The translations under genes and the position numbers were made by a program. A stretch of DNA of 64,000 nt from Ardenticatenaceae bacterium (GTDB lineage: Bacteria; Chloroflexota; Anaerolineae; Promineifilales; Promineifilaceae). Where the stretch lies: positions 62,001 to 126,000 of the forward strand of contig JACKBX010000007.1 of NCBI GenBank assembly GCA_020634375.1, read 5' to 3'. The notes beneath the pieces are model-generated. The model was not told the origin of the DNA. It made no database searches and was given only the letters and a program-made list of their open reading frames with translations. Positions 17,501 through 25,551 of this stretch are shown piece by piece (position 1 is the stretch's first letter; each line of letters starts with the position of its first letter).

Positions 17501-17964
17501 GTTGTAATTTCTCTGGGAGGTTCAAAGCCAGGATCAGAGGAATCCAGTTTATCTACGAGCCAGGTTGGTAACTCGTCGGTGGTTTTTTTCAGGGGCGAAA
17601 TGTCTTCCAGTGAATGGAATTCTTGAATGGGTTGTTGGTCATCCTCTCCGCTTTTATGGGCATTCCACCATTCTTTTAATTGTTGCGAATCAAGAGGTCC
17701 TGTCATGCCAGGGGGGCGCGCCGGCAAGTTGAACATCTCACGCCCGGATTGTTTTTCTTCGGGCTTGGGTTCTTCGGGCAGCGTTTCTTCTGATAAACGG
17801 CGACCACAATTGTCGCAATACAGATGGTTGCGGGGGTTGGGCGTGTTGCAATGTGGGCAAAGGATTTTAGTGCTGAGAGGCAGTCGTTCACCACATCGAT
17901 TGCAGAACTTGCTGCCCAGTGGGTTTGCTGTTTGACAGTTTTTGCAAATGACTTCGTTACTCAT
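14584..17964 (-). CDS. Double zinc-ribbon membrane scaffold with repeated LPDWL motifs
   Basis: A 1126-residue protein. Two CxxC...CxxC zinc ribbons occupy residues 7-24 and 36-53. Then comes an acidic, apparently disordered region of roughly 700 residues (about 100-800) in which an LPDWLxxL-type motif recurs about 16 times (LPTWLVDKL, LPDWLQDV, IPDWLADF, LPDWLSEL, VPEWLTQL, LPEWIASM and others). A helix pair follows, with a transmembrane segment near 870-890, an extracytoplasmic domain of about 190 residues with one cysteine pair, and a final transmembrane segment with a basic tail (RKKQA). The topology puts ribbons and motifs in the cytoplasm. The regular spacing of a short aromatic-hydrophobic motif suggests a multivalent docking platform; the ligand is unknown. 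Confidence 0.8.
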   Translation of the reverse strand: MSNEVICKNCQTANPLGSKFCNRCGERLPLSTKILCPHCNTPNPRNHLYCDNCGRRLSEETLPEEPKPEEKQSGREMFNLPARPPGMTGPLDSQQLKEWWNAHKSGEDDQQPIQEFHSLEDISPLKKTTDELPTWLVDKLDSSDPGFEPPREITTDHFLELLKTKGSPEGEESDEIDSATSRADLPDWLQDVAPSTSQLESETGESKPRRDSGLLPSDWLADLSDEDEDEPETIDSWGQEKAASDIPDWLADFRETQSETSSELPIVADKWDDEDEVVPPSGVFDMSEFAEDVFGGTDLPDWLDSEETLEEAEETSQERDGKQVSGLFQSDEFAQEVKDTLGKELPDWLHESDDQQGEDIAPDVVASETAKENLHAWLDELDETDEEEQEEGESPEAGEPDLEEEPSDWLAELGPAYTAELKPNKVESDELPDWLSELGPPQTNILPDSAELVSLPQESGPLSDFLPDIDESVFPDWMEEEEPEPDSEMGEAGETAVTDTTTVTDTDTTEDDSELDELEPDISLAEDPDWLAELSALSPEALTAELTPPDEEEFVEYEEIEAEATAVPPITPPTFSDDTPPSEMPVFTGLLDSEPGTQTEAVEPTEKDYFEDIFDFDEDEVNEEVPEWLTQLGLPPTDSKSEPYESDQLDSDSSLVAGDLPEWIASMRPGPEEHVSSMPGLSASPLAEADFADIPDELIGADLPDWLGDAPAAVSPEQPQPTSEERTLADIPDWLQFKEEEEAKDLFDSNVEDIAGELTALLDALPPAHHPMDDLAKAELPDWIQAMKPRELTAEGPEQPERPLQETGPLSGIRGVIDIEPIIATPHEGNGAFTVPAFTATPAQQEHATLLRQIQANLQEHARAIDTQGVAGTSLLTRTLLAILLLAAILTGLFGPNMQRLPAPSVGVENTYAMLEMAAGKSVIVAFEYTPAMAAELNTQAEVLLAQLAANGSPIITVSQYAAGLALADAHTADMDVTSLGLVPGEAIGLRELGHCLDAGEGCATLVGHTLDTDTRSQLADVGLIIILTGERTSLLNWIEQVGTASKLPLVAGVTQALEPVAAPYAASEQLQGVVAGLADTAVYPQTTANTDTAAQLNAQHLAQLLAAFVLLIGGFVSAFSRKKQA

Positions 17965-18581
17965 TTGTTATACGGCCGTTCCACACCAACCAGCAGGCGA
18001 ATCCCCAGCGTAATCGTGCCCAGGGCCACACCCAACAAAATGCCTCTCATGCCTGCTGTTACAAAAATTGTCGTAATCACTTCCCGCACCGCGCCAAAGG
18101 TCTCTGCCAGTCTGCCAGGAATAAAGCGGCTAGTTGCCAGCGCTGTACTTAATAGTACAAGCAGTGCTGTTAGTAGAAAGAGGACACCGCCAATATTTCG
18201 CTGCCGTCGCAAAAGCTGTGCCCCAGCGAACAACAACAAAAACGCCAGTAATGAGGACAGCGCCGCCTCCAGCGGAAACTGTACCCAATTAAAAACAGTC
18301 GACACACCATCCGTAGTGATACCACGCCAGTCTGTGATCGCCAGGACGAATACCGCTGCCATGCTCAAAGCCAAAACACCACTGTAACCATTTCCTTTTA
18401 GCAAACGGTTGGCATGAACACCAAACAGGTTTAGCACCCCCACCAATAAGGCTACTGCGGCCAAAAAGCTGGCCCAGGTTAACAGCAAACGGCTCAATTG
18501 GGGCAAGTTTAACAACAGCCCTATAAAAGTGAGCAGCCCAACGGCAACGGCAATTGCTACAGGAATACTTCGTTTAATCAT
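17961..18581 (-). CDS. Six-helix membrane protein in the MutL/zinc-ribbon cluster
   Basis: A 206-residue protein with about six hydrophobic segments starting at IPVAIAVAVGLLTFIGLLL. There is no charged catalytic motif, and I do not recognise it. Its last four bases overlap the zinc-ribbon start (ATGA). It resembles the 13959-14582 protein in size and helix number, so the cluster has two small polytopic proteins flanking the scaffold; whether they are paralogues needs an alignment. A hairpin at 18598-18623 lies between it and the gene upstream. Confidence 0.7.
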   Translation of the reverse strand: MIKRSIPVAIAVAVGLLTFIGLLLNLPQLSRLLLTWASFLAAVALLVGVLNLFGVHANRLLKGNGYSGVLALSMAAVFVLAITDWRGITTDGVSTVFNWVQFPLEAALSSLLAFLLLFAGAQLLRRQRNIGGVLFLLTALLVLLSTALATSRFIPGRLAETFGAVREVITTIFVTAGMRGILLGVALGTITLGIRLLVGVERPYNK

Positions 18582-18597
18582 GACTTAAACTTAGTCG

Positions 18598-18623
18598 AGA
18601 TTGGTTTAAGATTGAACCAATCT
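18598..18623. repeat. AGATTGGTT hairpin element
   Basis: AGATTGGTT and AACCAATCT flank an 8-base loop. It is one of a family also found at 35436-35468 and 35869-35901. Confidence 0.7.
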
Positions 18624-18660
18624 CATACAGCGTCTCGCAATATTAACATAATGGTGCGTT

Positions 18661-19410
18661 TCAGGCAGTGAAGAGTTGGTAAAGGGCCATGCCCAACAAA
18701 GTTAGCGCAATGAGAATACGTAAAATATCTTGGGTTTGGACGCTGGCAAGTTGGCTGGGTTTTCCTTCCAGGTATGCGCCAGAGGCTAGCAATTCTTCAC
18801 CAATGAGGACATTTGGGGAAACGGCCGTGCCCAATGCCAATGCCAGCGGATCATCTGTGCCCACAATTTGGTTCATTTGCTGCCGTTCCCCAGCCGCCAT
18901 AATCAAGGCCAATTCAGAGCCGAAACGCCCCACTGCCACGCTGTTGCTCACATTATCCTGATGAATGACACTGGTGACACCACCCGCATAGGTAAACGGG
19001 TCTGTATCCGCAGCGATAAACTGTGCTGCACCCGGTTCAAAGCCACTGGTGTATTGCGCTTCGTTATACGCTTTTAGCAAACTGGCTTGCGCGGCAGGCA
19101 GCAGCGTGCCCTCACCCACCGTTGCCAGTGGCGGTGTGCCGTTAGCACAGCCATCCTTTGCTACTGCATCCAGCACTGTCAACGCGGCCACGCTGGTGGG
19201 GGTGGCTGTGCTGGTCAACCCGGCGCGCCCCAAAGTGAGATGGAGTTGGCTGCCACTTTCCACTGCTAAACCGGCCTGGTCTTTTAGTTGGGTGTATGCG
19301 GGTAACGGCCGTAACATCACCAACCGTCCTCGTCGCACCAGCCACGTCAAAACCAACAGCAAGATCACTGTGACGCCAATTGTTCCAACCGTTAAAACCA
19401 ATTCACTCAT
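18661..19410 (-). CDS. Membrane-anchored protein of unknown function in the MutL/zinc-ribbon cluster
   Basis: A 249-residue protein with one hydrophobic segment at each end (about 5-26 and 228-246) and a soluble middle. The middle contains SGSQLHLTLGRAGLTSTATP, AVGRFGSELALIMAAGE and GEELLASGAYL, patterns seen again in no other protein here. From memory it resembles a family catalogued as DUF6754, which I cannot verify. The start overlaps the stop of the 19403 gene by 8 bases, placing it near the front of the cluster. The soluble domain could lie on either side of the membrane. Confidence 0.65.
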   Translation of the reverse strand: MSELVLTVGTIGVTVILLLVLTWLVRRGRLVMLRPLPAYTQLKDQAGLAVESGSQLHLTLGRAGLTSTATPTSVAALTVLDAVAKDGCANGTPPLATVGEGTLLPAAQASLLKAYNEAQYTSGFEPGAAQFIAADTDPFTYAGGVTSVIHQDNVSNSVAVGRFGSELALIMAAGERQQMNQIVGTDDPLALALGTAVSPNVLIGEELLASGAYLEGKPSQLASVQTQDILRILIALTLLGMALYQLFTA

Positions 19411-19765
19411 GCAAGACTCCAGACATGGATTCCAGGCGTGTTACCAAAGCGCAAACCGCCTGAGGGTCCTCAAGCAGCGCTGCCATACGGCGGACAAGAT
19501 GGGTTGGCAGGAAAAGGGAGAGTGCAGGTTGGGCCACCCACAAAAGTTGCCCGCCTAAAAAAGTAGCAGGATGGCCGGTTTGAAGGGCGAGCAGCGCTGG
19601 AAAACGCAAACCATAACGGCAAATTGCACCGGCAACCTGATCAAGAAAAGTTTCATCATCTACGCTAACTTGAACAGGGTTTCGTTCGTACATGTAGATA
19701 GCTCTCTTCGAAAGTGCTGCCAGATGAATCGATACGAGCAGATTAATCTGCCTATCATTTGTCAA
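19403..19765 (-). CDS. Small soluble protein, first gene of the MutL/zinc-ribbon cluster
   Basis: A 120-residue protein if started at 19765, or 96 residues from the ATG at 19693 (MYERNPVQV). The later start has a weak GAGAG site; the earlier one lies about 30 bases after the predicted transcription start and has no clear site. The family is unrecognised; the sequence is helical and hydrophobic in the middle (LRFPALLALQTGHPATFLGGQLLW) without a convincing membrane span. It overlaps the next gene by 8 bases. Confidence 0.55.
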   Translation of the reverse strand: MTNDRQINLLVSIHLAALSKRAIYMYERNPVQVSVDDETFLDQVAGAICRYGLRFPALLALQTGHPATFLGGQLLWVAQPALSLFLPTHLVRRMAALLEDPQAVCALVTRLESMSGVLHE

Positions 19766-19801
19766 CTCTACTCAAGTTAACGTAACATAATATCATGCAG
19801 G

Positions 19802-19830
19802 AGTATAACATGTTTGCAAAAGGGTGTAAA
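19802..19830 (-). promoter_or_regulatory. Promoter for the MutL/zinc-ribbon cluster
   Basis: On the minus strand TTTACA (19830-19825) and TATACT (19807-19802) are spaced by exactly 17 bases, a good sigma-70-like match. It lies just upstream of the first gene of the 19765-11149 cluster. Confidence 0.65.
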
Positions 19831-19907
19831 GCAGCGTCAAAAGCCCTCAACACCCCCACTTTCAGGAGAAAATCCGGTTCCAAACGGCATCAAAAAAAGG
19901 CGGTAAA

Positions 19908-20765
19908 ATGAACCAAAATCAATTCCCCACCATGACCATTGGCACAGTTGCCTTAACGGTTGCTAATTTAGACGATTCCCTGGCTTATTACCAGGAGCAT
20001 ATTGGATTGCGGCTGCACCGCCGCGAAGACGACGTCGCTTATTTAGGCGTTGGCGGCGCGGATTTGCTGCGCTTAGAAGAGAAGCGCGGCGCACGCAAAG
20101 CGTTTGGTACGACGGGCCTATATCATTACGCGCTGCTGCTGCCTTCGCGCACAGACCTGGCCTTTACGCTGCGTCATTTTGCAGAGAAGCAAACGATGCT
20201 CAGTGGCATGTCTGACCACGCGGTCAGCGAAGCCATTTACCTGTCTGACCCAGACGGGCACGGCATTGAGATTTATCGGGACAGGCCGCATGAGGAGTGG
20301 GTATGGGAGGACGGCCGTCTCAAAATGACTGTAGACCCGCTCGACGTAGCCAGTTTGTTCGATTCATTGCTGCACGTGCCACAGCAGACATGGCAGGGGC
20401 TGCCAGCAGGCACAGTAATGGGACATATGCACCTGCACGTTGCCAGCATCCCAGAAGCCGAACAGTTTTACCGTGACATCTTGGGCTTTGATTTGGTCGC
20501 ACGTTACGGTGCGGGAGCCAGCTTCCTCTCCACAGGCGGCTACCATCATCATCTGGGCGTGAATACCTGGAATGGAGTCGGCGCACCACCACCCTCACCG
20601 GACGACTTGGGTTTGCAATGGTATGAGATTCGGGTAACGGCCGTACACCTCCCCCATCTATTGCAGCGATTAGACAACGCCGCCATCCCCGTCACCCAAA
20701 GCGCACAAGGCTGGCATCTCACAGACCCATCGGGCAATGGCATCGTGCTGGTGCAAGGAAATTGA
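19908..20765 (+). CDS. VOC-family protein, catechol 2,3-dioxygenase-like
   Basis: A 285-residue protein made of two vicinal-oxygen-chelate domains, as in extradiol dioxygenases such as Bacillus CatE. Domain 1 (residues 8-130) runs from VALTVANLDDSLAYYQEHIG to DPDGHGIEIYRDRP; domain 2 (about 168-283) from MHLHVASIPEAEQFYRDILG to GWHLTDPSGNGIVL. Histidines at HMHLHV and YHHHLGVNTW are placed as metal ligands. The reaction is assigned by family only; ring cleavage of a catechol is likely but glyoxalase-type chemistry is not excluded. The ATG at 19908 follows AGGCGG. Convergent with the ABC exporter, 16 bases apart. Confidence 0.85.
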   Translation: MNQNQFPTMTIGTVALTVANLDDSLAYYQEHIGLRLHRREDDVAYLGVGGADLLRLEEKRGARKAFGTTGLYHYALLLPSRTDLAFTLRHFAEKQTMLSGMSDHAVSEAIYLSDPDGHGIEIYRDRPHEEWVWEDGRLKMTVDPLDVASLFDSLLHVPQQTWQGLPAGTVMGHMHLHVASIPEAEQFYRDILGFDLVARYGAGASFLSTGGYHHHLGVNTWNGVGAPPPSPDDLGLQWYEIRVTAVHLPHLLQRLDNAAIPVTQSAQGWHLTDPSGNGIVLVQGN

Positions 20766-20781
20766 TAAAGTCAAAACGGAT

Positions 20782-22536
20782 TCAATCATCCATCGTCTCA
20801 AATATGCGCCGGTAAGCAGGGGACTCCGCCATGAGCGTATCGTGGTTACCGCTGGCTTCGAGACGGCCGTTCCGCAGCACCAACACCAAATCAGCCCAGC
20901 GAATCTGCGAAAGGCGATGCGTAATCAAAAACGTCGTGCGATTCGTCGCCGCTTCCTGAATCGCCCGCTGAATCAAATCCTCCGTCGCACTGTCCACCGC
21001 ACTCGTTGAGTCATCCAAAATGAGGATTTGCGGCTTCGTCAGAAAAGCCCGCGCCAGCGCCAGCCGCTGCCGCTGCCCGCCAGAAAGCGTCACCCCACGC
21101 TCGCCAATCACCGTATCATAGCCATCCTTAAAATTGAGGATGAACTCATGCGCCTGCGCCGCTTTTGCGGCAGCAATCACCGTTTCGCGGGTGGCATCAG
21201 GGCAGCCAAAAGCGATATTGTCAGCGATGGAACGTGAGAAAAGGAAAATGTCTTGCTCGATAATAGAGATTTGCCGGCGCAGTGCGGCCAGGCTCCAGTC
21301 ACGGGTATCAATGTCATCGAGGAGGACACGGCCGTTTCCCACATCATACGTGCGGTTAATCAGCTTCGCCAAACTACTCTTGCCCGAACCCGTCTGCCCG
21401 ACGATGGCAACCGTCATCCCCGGCTGCACCGCAAAGCTAACATCGTGCAGCACGGGTGAGCTATCTGCATAACTGAAAGTGACATTCTCAAAGCGCACCG
21501 CCCCTTTAAGCGATTGGTCCATGCCACTGCTATTCTCATCCAGCAAAGTCTCGCGCTGCATCAATTCCAAAATGCGCCGCGCCCCGGCCGTGCCCAACGA
21601 AATGCGAGAATAGGCGGTGAGGGAGATGAAGGTGGGGAATCCAAAGAGGGAAAGCAGGCCCATGTAGGCCACCACATCACCAACCGCAATGATGCCATTC
21701 CGGGCCAAAATTAACGCGTGAGCAAAGCCTGCTGCCTGGGTAATACCCAACAGCAGCAGCGGCAAAAACCGCGCCTCGATCTTGCCCTGATCAACTGCGC
21801 CGTCACGGTAAGCCCACGCATTTTCTGCAAACAGCGTAATTTCCTGTGCCTCTTGCGCCGATCCCTTCACCAGTTCAATGCCGTCAATCGCTTCCGCCAA
21901 CCGGCTGTTCATGTGCCCAAACGTACGGCGCACACGCTCCGTTATCGGGTTGAGAACGTGCAGGTAACGGGCCAGGGCAAGGATGTAAGTAAAGATAAAG
22001 AAAAGCGGCGCGGCAATGAGCGTCCAATGATAACGCGGCGCAAAGAGCAGGGGCATGATCATAAAATTGGCCGAGCCAACAACGAGGTTGATGCCGGGGT
22101 TGAGCATCAGGTTCACTTCGTGAACGTCGTTGGTGGCGCGGGCCATCGTATCGCCAACGGGCTGCAAATCGTGAAAGGTCATGCTTTTACCCAGCAGGCT
22201 GGCGTATAGTTCCTGGCGGATGTCGCGTTCCAGCCGTTCGCCGATGAGAGAACTGGAGAAGTTGCGCCCCAATTGCAGCACAGCACGCACGGCCTGGCTG
22301 ACGATGATGCCGATGGCGGCTGTGCCAATGGCGCGGGTGTCGGCAGGGGTTGCCATCGCGCCATCAAACGCCGTGCCTATGAAAACGGGGACGACGGCCG
22401 CGAGAGCGGCATTCCCCACCGCGCCTAAAAACATGAGCAGCACAAACCATTTGTGATGGCCGATGTGCGAAAGCAGCCAGCGCACGGCCGTGCGCTGGTC
22501 AGTCTGAAAGTCGAGATTAACACTAAATTCTTGCAT
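20782..22536 (-). CDS. ABC exporter half-transporter (permease fused to ATPase)
   Basis: A 584-residue multidrug/lipid exporter of the ABCB/MsbA type. Six transmembrane helices occupy residues 20-310; the ATPase follows with Walker A GQTGSGKSS, the signature LSGGQRQRLALARAF, Walker B ILILDDSTSAVD and the H-loop ITHRLSQI. It would act as a homodimer or with a second half encoded elsewhere, since no partner is adjacent. Substrate unknown. The ATG at 22536 (MQEFSVNLDF) is chosen over one five codons upstream; neither has a strong ribosome-binding site. A GCAATGA repeat block precedes it. Confidence 0.92.
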   Translation of the reverse strand: MQEFSVNLDFQTDQRTAVRWLLSHIGHHKWFVLLMFLGAVGNAALAAVVPVFIGTAFDGAMATPADTRAIGTAAIGIIVSQAVRAVLQLGRNFSSSLIGERLERDIRQELYASLLGKSMTFHDLQPVGDTMARATNDVHEVNLMLNPGINLVVGSANFMIMPLLFAPRYHWTLIAAPLFFIFTYILALARYLHVLNPITERVRRTFGHMNSRLAEAIDGIELVKGSAQEAQEITLFAENAWAYRDGAVDQGKIEARFLPLLLLGITQAAGFAHALILARNGIIAVGDVVAYMGLLSLFGFPTFISLTAYSRISLGTAGARRILELMQRETLLDENSSGMDQSLKGAVRFENVTFSYADSSPVLHDVSFAVQPGMTVAIVGQTGSGKSSLAKLINRTYDVGNGRVLLDDIDTRDWSLAALRRQISIIEQDIFLFSRSIADNIAFGCPDATRETVIAAAKAAQAHEFILNFKDGYDTVIGERGVTLSGGQRQRLALARAFLTKPQILILDDSTSAVDSATEDLIQRAIQEAATNRTTFLITHRLSQIRWADLVLVLRNGRLEASGNHDTLMAESPAYRRIFETMDD

Positions 22537-22542
22537 AGGAAC

Positions 22543-22610
22543 GATGAGCAATTAGCAATGAGCAATGAGCAAAAACATTTTGTTCATTGTTCATTGCTCA
22601 TTGTTAATTG
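22543..22610. repeat. GCAATGA heptamer repeat, fold-back
   Basis: GAGCAATTAGCAATGAGCAA faces TTGTTCATTGCTCATTG, giving a hairpin between the ABC exporter and thpR. Its right arm encodes the last nine or so residues of ThpR and its stop codon. Confidence 0.75.
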
Positions 22611-23177
22611 GCTAGTATGTCGCACGGTGTAAATGGGGCCGCCAGGGCGCAGGTCGCTTTGCATGAGGTGAACGGCCGTTACCGGCACGCTGATCTTTTT
22701 TACGGTTGTTCCCCACTCAACGCCGCGCAGCAGACGGCCGTCCTTCACTCGGCCCAATGTCAGATGCGGATTAAAGGGCTTGTCCTCCGGCGGAAAGCCC
22801 AGGTTGCATACCGCCTGCTCAATGGCTGCTTGTAAGGCTTGCACGGCCGTTACCTCCCCATCCAGCCCTGCCCAAATCACACGAGGGCGGCTGCGATTAG
22901 GGAAGCAGCCCAGATTAGCCAGGTGCAGGGTGATGGGCTGATGTGCGGCAGCAATTTCATCAAGTGCGGCGTAAAGAGCGGGGAGGTCGGAAACGGCCGT
23001 ATCCCCTAAAAAGCGCAGCGTCAGGTGCATGAGATGTGGCTTTACCCAGCGTACACTGCGCGGTGGCATTTGCCCTGCCAACACATCAGCCACTAACTCC
23101 AGTTCCGCTTTTGCCGCTTCTGGCAAATGAAGGGCAATAAATGCCCGCACTTTCTTTGAGTGATTTTGTCCCTTCAT
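22584..23177 (-). CDS. thpR: RNA 2',3'-cyclic phosphodiesterase ThpR
   Basis: A 197-residue member of the 2H phosphoesterase family (2'-5' RNA ligase/cyclic phosphodiesterase), which opens or forms 2'-5' and cyclic phosphate bonds on RNA ends. The two catalytic HxTx motifs are HLTLRF (about residue 51) and HLTLGR (about residue 138). The cellular role in bacteria is unclear. The final residues TSQLTMSNEQ are encoded by the heptamer repeat that also supplies the TGA or TAA, so the natural C-terminus was probably replaced. The ATG at 23177 is the first in frame. Confidence 0.93.
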   Translation of the reverse strand: MKGQNHSKKVRAFIALHLPEAAKAELELVADVLAGQMPPRSVRWVKPHLMHLTLRFLGDTAVSDLPALYAALDEIAAAHQPITLHLANLGCFPNRSRPRVIWAGLDGEVTAVQALQAAIEQAVCNLGFPPEDKPFNPHLTLGRVKDGRLLRGVEWGTTVKKISVPVTAVHLMQSDLRPGGPIYTVRHTSQLTMSNEQ

Positions 23178-23190
23178 AAATAATTGAATA

Positions 23191-23261
23191 CGAGTAATCA
23201 GTGGTCAGTAACCAGTTATCAGAAGTAAAGACACTGAATACTGATTACTGATCACTGAAAA
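23191..23261. repeat. AATCAGT heptamer repeat, fold-back
   Basis: GAGTAATCAGTGGTCAGTAA faces TACTGATTACTGATCACTG across a short loop. It lies between divergent genes thpR and the secreted hydrolase. Confidence 0.75.
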
Positions 23262-23439
23262 CTCCACCTGCCTTTCCAACCTGATTGTACAAGGGGGAAT
23301 TCGATTGGCAACATGAGTTCATGTACGTTACAATTTTGCGCGATCCAAACGTAGTCCCCTCCATCAACCTAATATGTGTACGGCGTCCTGCCGGACGATA
23401 AAACCCAATTACCCTATATTTCCAAAGGAGGAAATGCCC

Positions 23440-25434
23440 ATGTTCAAGAAACGTTATTTGTTCATCGTACTTGCCATTTTGTTAAGTATGCTCATTGTGG
23501 CAACAGGAACGGCCGCGCCGCAAGCAGACGCAGTGCAAGGAACGGCCGTCAAGCAAATTGCCGCCCCGCCCAGCGAAGTGTTGGATGGCAGCCTAAATCT
23601 GCCAGACCCCGCCCAACTGGGCGTGCGTTCCCACTCCGCCATGCTGCCCATCACTCTGGAACCGGCAGAGAATGGGCAAGCAACCTGGTCGGGTGAAGTG
23701 GCAATGAGCGGCGACAATATGTCGCTGGCCTTCTTCGCCCCTGATGCGCAAAATTGGCAACTGGCCGTGCAAACGCCCGGCAGCGGCAAATTGGCCTCGT
23801 TGGATCGTGCCAACGGCCAGACGGTGACAATGGGCATGGAATCTGCCAGCTTTGATGGTGAACTGTATACGTTTGCCGGGTACGCCCCTGGTAATTGGCG
23901 TGTGCAAGTGACGACGGATGGCGTGCAGGAAACGGCCGTTGCCGGATACCTCGTCGCCTCCAGCGACAGCCCCTACCAACTCTACACCCATCTCAGCACC
24001 CATCACTTGTTGACGGGCAGCGAAGTTGGGCTGGTCACATACGCCTACGACAACAGCACCGCCGCCGAAACCGGCGCCCCCGTGCCCGTCAACGGCATCA
24101 TTAGCGAAGCCGTCATGTCGGTGCAAACCCCGGATGGGCTGGCGCAAGAGTTGGTGATGTTTGATGACGGCCGTCACGCCGACGGCGCCGCAAACGATGG
24201 CATCTTTGGCGCAACCTTCACCGCAGAAACCGTTGGGTCTTATACCGCACAAGTCAAAGTTGAGGGAACCACCGTCAAAGGCGAACCCTTCGCCCGCACC
24301 AGCGAACACGCCTTCCCCATCATCGCCCCCGCCCTCAGCCTCACCAACCGCACCGTCAGCGCGGTGGCGGCAGATGACACCCGCCTGACCATCAACCTGC
24401 GCGGCACAGCCCTGACAGCCAACTTGCCCAACGTCACCGCCTTTGCCGAGGTTTGGGGTACGGGCAAAGATGGCGAGATGGTTCCCGTGGCCTGGATTGG
24501 CGGCATCACCACGCCGAGCCAGCAAGAGCGCGGCAGCAGCATCACCCTGCCATTGACGTTGGACGGCCGTTGGATTTCCCTCGCCGAAGCCGCCGCCCCC
24601 TTTGAACTGCGCAACATCCGCGTCCAAGACCTGGACACCGCCATTCCGTTGGCTCAGCTAGAGCGTCTCAGCGTCAACTTCCGCGAGTTGCCCGCCGCCG
24701 CCTCTGCCAGCGTCGTCACCATCACCGATGACATGCTCATGGGCGAAGCGCCCGCCGCGCCAGCCCACGCCCCCAACGCCGGCGTAGTCATGCTCATTCA
24801 TGGCTACTGCTCCGGGGCCAACACCTGGCCGACCAACCAGTTCAGCAGCTACGCCGTCTTCTCCGACCTGAACCAAAATCGCTCGCACGATCAATTCGCG
24901 CAGTTGATTAAAAACTTCGGCAACAACTACTCCTCCTTTGGGGCGATTGCCCACAGCCAGGGCGGAGCGGCTTCGCTGCACCTTTACACCTACTACTGGA
25001 GCGGCCTGGACTATTCCTCCGGTTCGCGCCTGATCCAGTCGGTGGGTACGCCCTACCAGGGCACGGCGCTGGCGGGCAATCTGGCGCTGCTGGGCGACTT
25101 GTTTGGCGCAGGCTGCGGCACGAATTGGGATTTGACCTATGATGGCGCGGCGCTGTGGCTGTCTGGCGTTCCCTCGTGGGCACGCAGCCGCGTTTATTAC
25201 CACACCACCTCCTTCACGGATAAATGGTGGCGTTATGATTACTGCAACATCGCCACCGACCTGTTTTTGAATGACCCGGATGACGGTGTGATTGAAAAAT
25301 GGGCTGGGCAGCTTTCTGGGGCGAATAATATGGGGCACAAAACCGGCTGGTGTCACACCACCGATATGCGCGACCCCGGCCAAACCCAGGATTCCAGCCG
25401 CAACAGTGTGATGAATGCTTACGCCAATCGGTAG
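23440..25434 (+). CDS. Secreted alpha/beta hydrolase with N-terminal beta domains
   Basis: A 664-residue exported protein. A signal peptide (MFKKRYLFIVLAILLSMLIV) ends near residue 30. Beta-rich domains follow to about residue 440; one segment, FDDGRHADGAANDGIFGATF, is typical of the choice-of-anchor type repeat next to secreted enzymes. The C-terminal 220 residues form a lipase-like domain with VVMLIHGYCSG (oxyanion region), the nucleophile elbow AHSQGG, an aspartate in NDPDDGV and a histidine in MGHKTGWCHTTD. It resembles 'conditioned medium factor' proteins. The ATG at 23440 is 9 bases after AGGAGG; one at 23434 is too close. Substrate unknown; lipid or ester hydrolysis outside the cell is likely. 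Confidence 0.85.
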   Translation: MFKKRYLFIVLAILLSMLIVATGTAAPQADAVQGTAVKQIAAPPSEVLDGSLNLPDPAQLGVRSHSAMLPITLEPAENGQATWSGEVAMSGDNMSLAFFAPDAQNWQLAVQTPGSGKLASLDRANGQTVTMGMESASFDGELYTFAGYAPGNWRVQVTTDGVQETAVAGYLVASSDSPYQLYTHLSTHHLLTGSEVGLVTYAYDNSTAAETGAPVPVNGIISEAVMSVQTPDGLAQELVMFDDGRHADGAANDGIFGATFTAETVGSYTAQVKVEGTTVKGEPFARTSEHAFPIIAPALSLTNRTVSAVAADDTRLTINLRGTALTANLPNVTAFAEVWGTGKDGEMVPVAWIGGITTPSQQERGSSITLPLTLDGRWISLAEAAAPFELRNIRVQDLDTAIPLAQLERLSVNFRELPAAASASVVTITDDMLMGEAPAAPAHAPNAGVVMLIHGYCSGANTWPTNQFSSYAVFSDLNQNRSHDQFAQLIKNFGNNYSSFGAIAHSQGGAASLHLYTYYWSGLDYSSGSRLIQSVGTPYQGTALAGNLALLGDLFGAGCGTNWDLTYDGAALWLSGVPSWARSRVYYHTTSFTDKWWRYDYCNIATDLFLNDPDDGVIEKWAGQLSGANNMGHKTGWCHTTDMRDPGQTQDSSRNSVMNAYANR

Positions 25435-25470
25435 TTGGTAGGGGCAGGCCGCCGGTTTGCCCTTGTTTGG

Positions 25471-25533
25471 CGTGAAACATAAAACGTGAAACGTGACCCA
25501 AAAGGGATCGCGTTTCACGTTTTTCGTTTCACG
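25471..25533. repeat. CGTGAAA heptamer hairpin
   Basis: CGTGAAACATAAAACGTGAA and its near complement TTCACGTTTTTCGTTTCACG form a long imperfect hairpin between two genes on the same strand. Confidence 0.75.
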
Positions 25534-25538
25534 GGCAT

Positions 25539-25544
25539 TATAAT
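25539..25544 (+). promoter_or_regulatory. Possible -10 box for a leaderless start
   Basis: A perfect TATAAT sits 7 bases before the ATG at 25552. If used, transcription would begin at about the start codon. No strong -35 was found; the repeat hairpin occupies that position. Confidence 0.35.
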
Positions 25545-25551
25545 GGCGTGT

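Noticed and set aside
23593..24627. A 344-codon open frame on the minus strand within the secreted hydrolase gene
   Set aside because: Gly/Val/Ala/His-rich shadow of a GC-rich coding strand, with no motif, ribosome-binding site or family resemblance.
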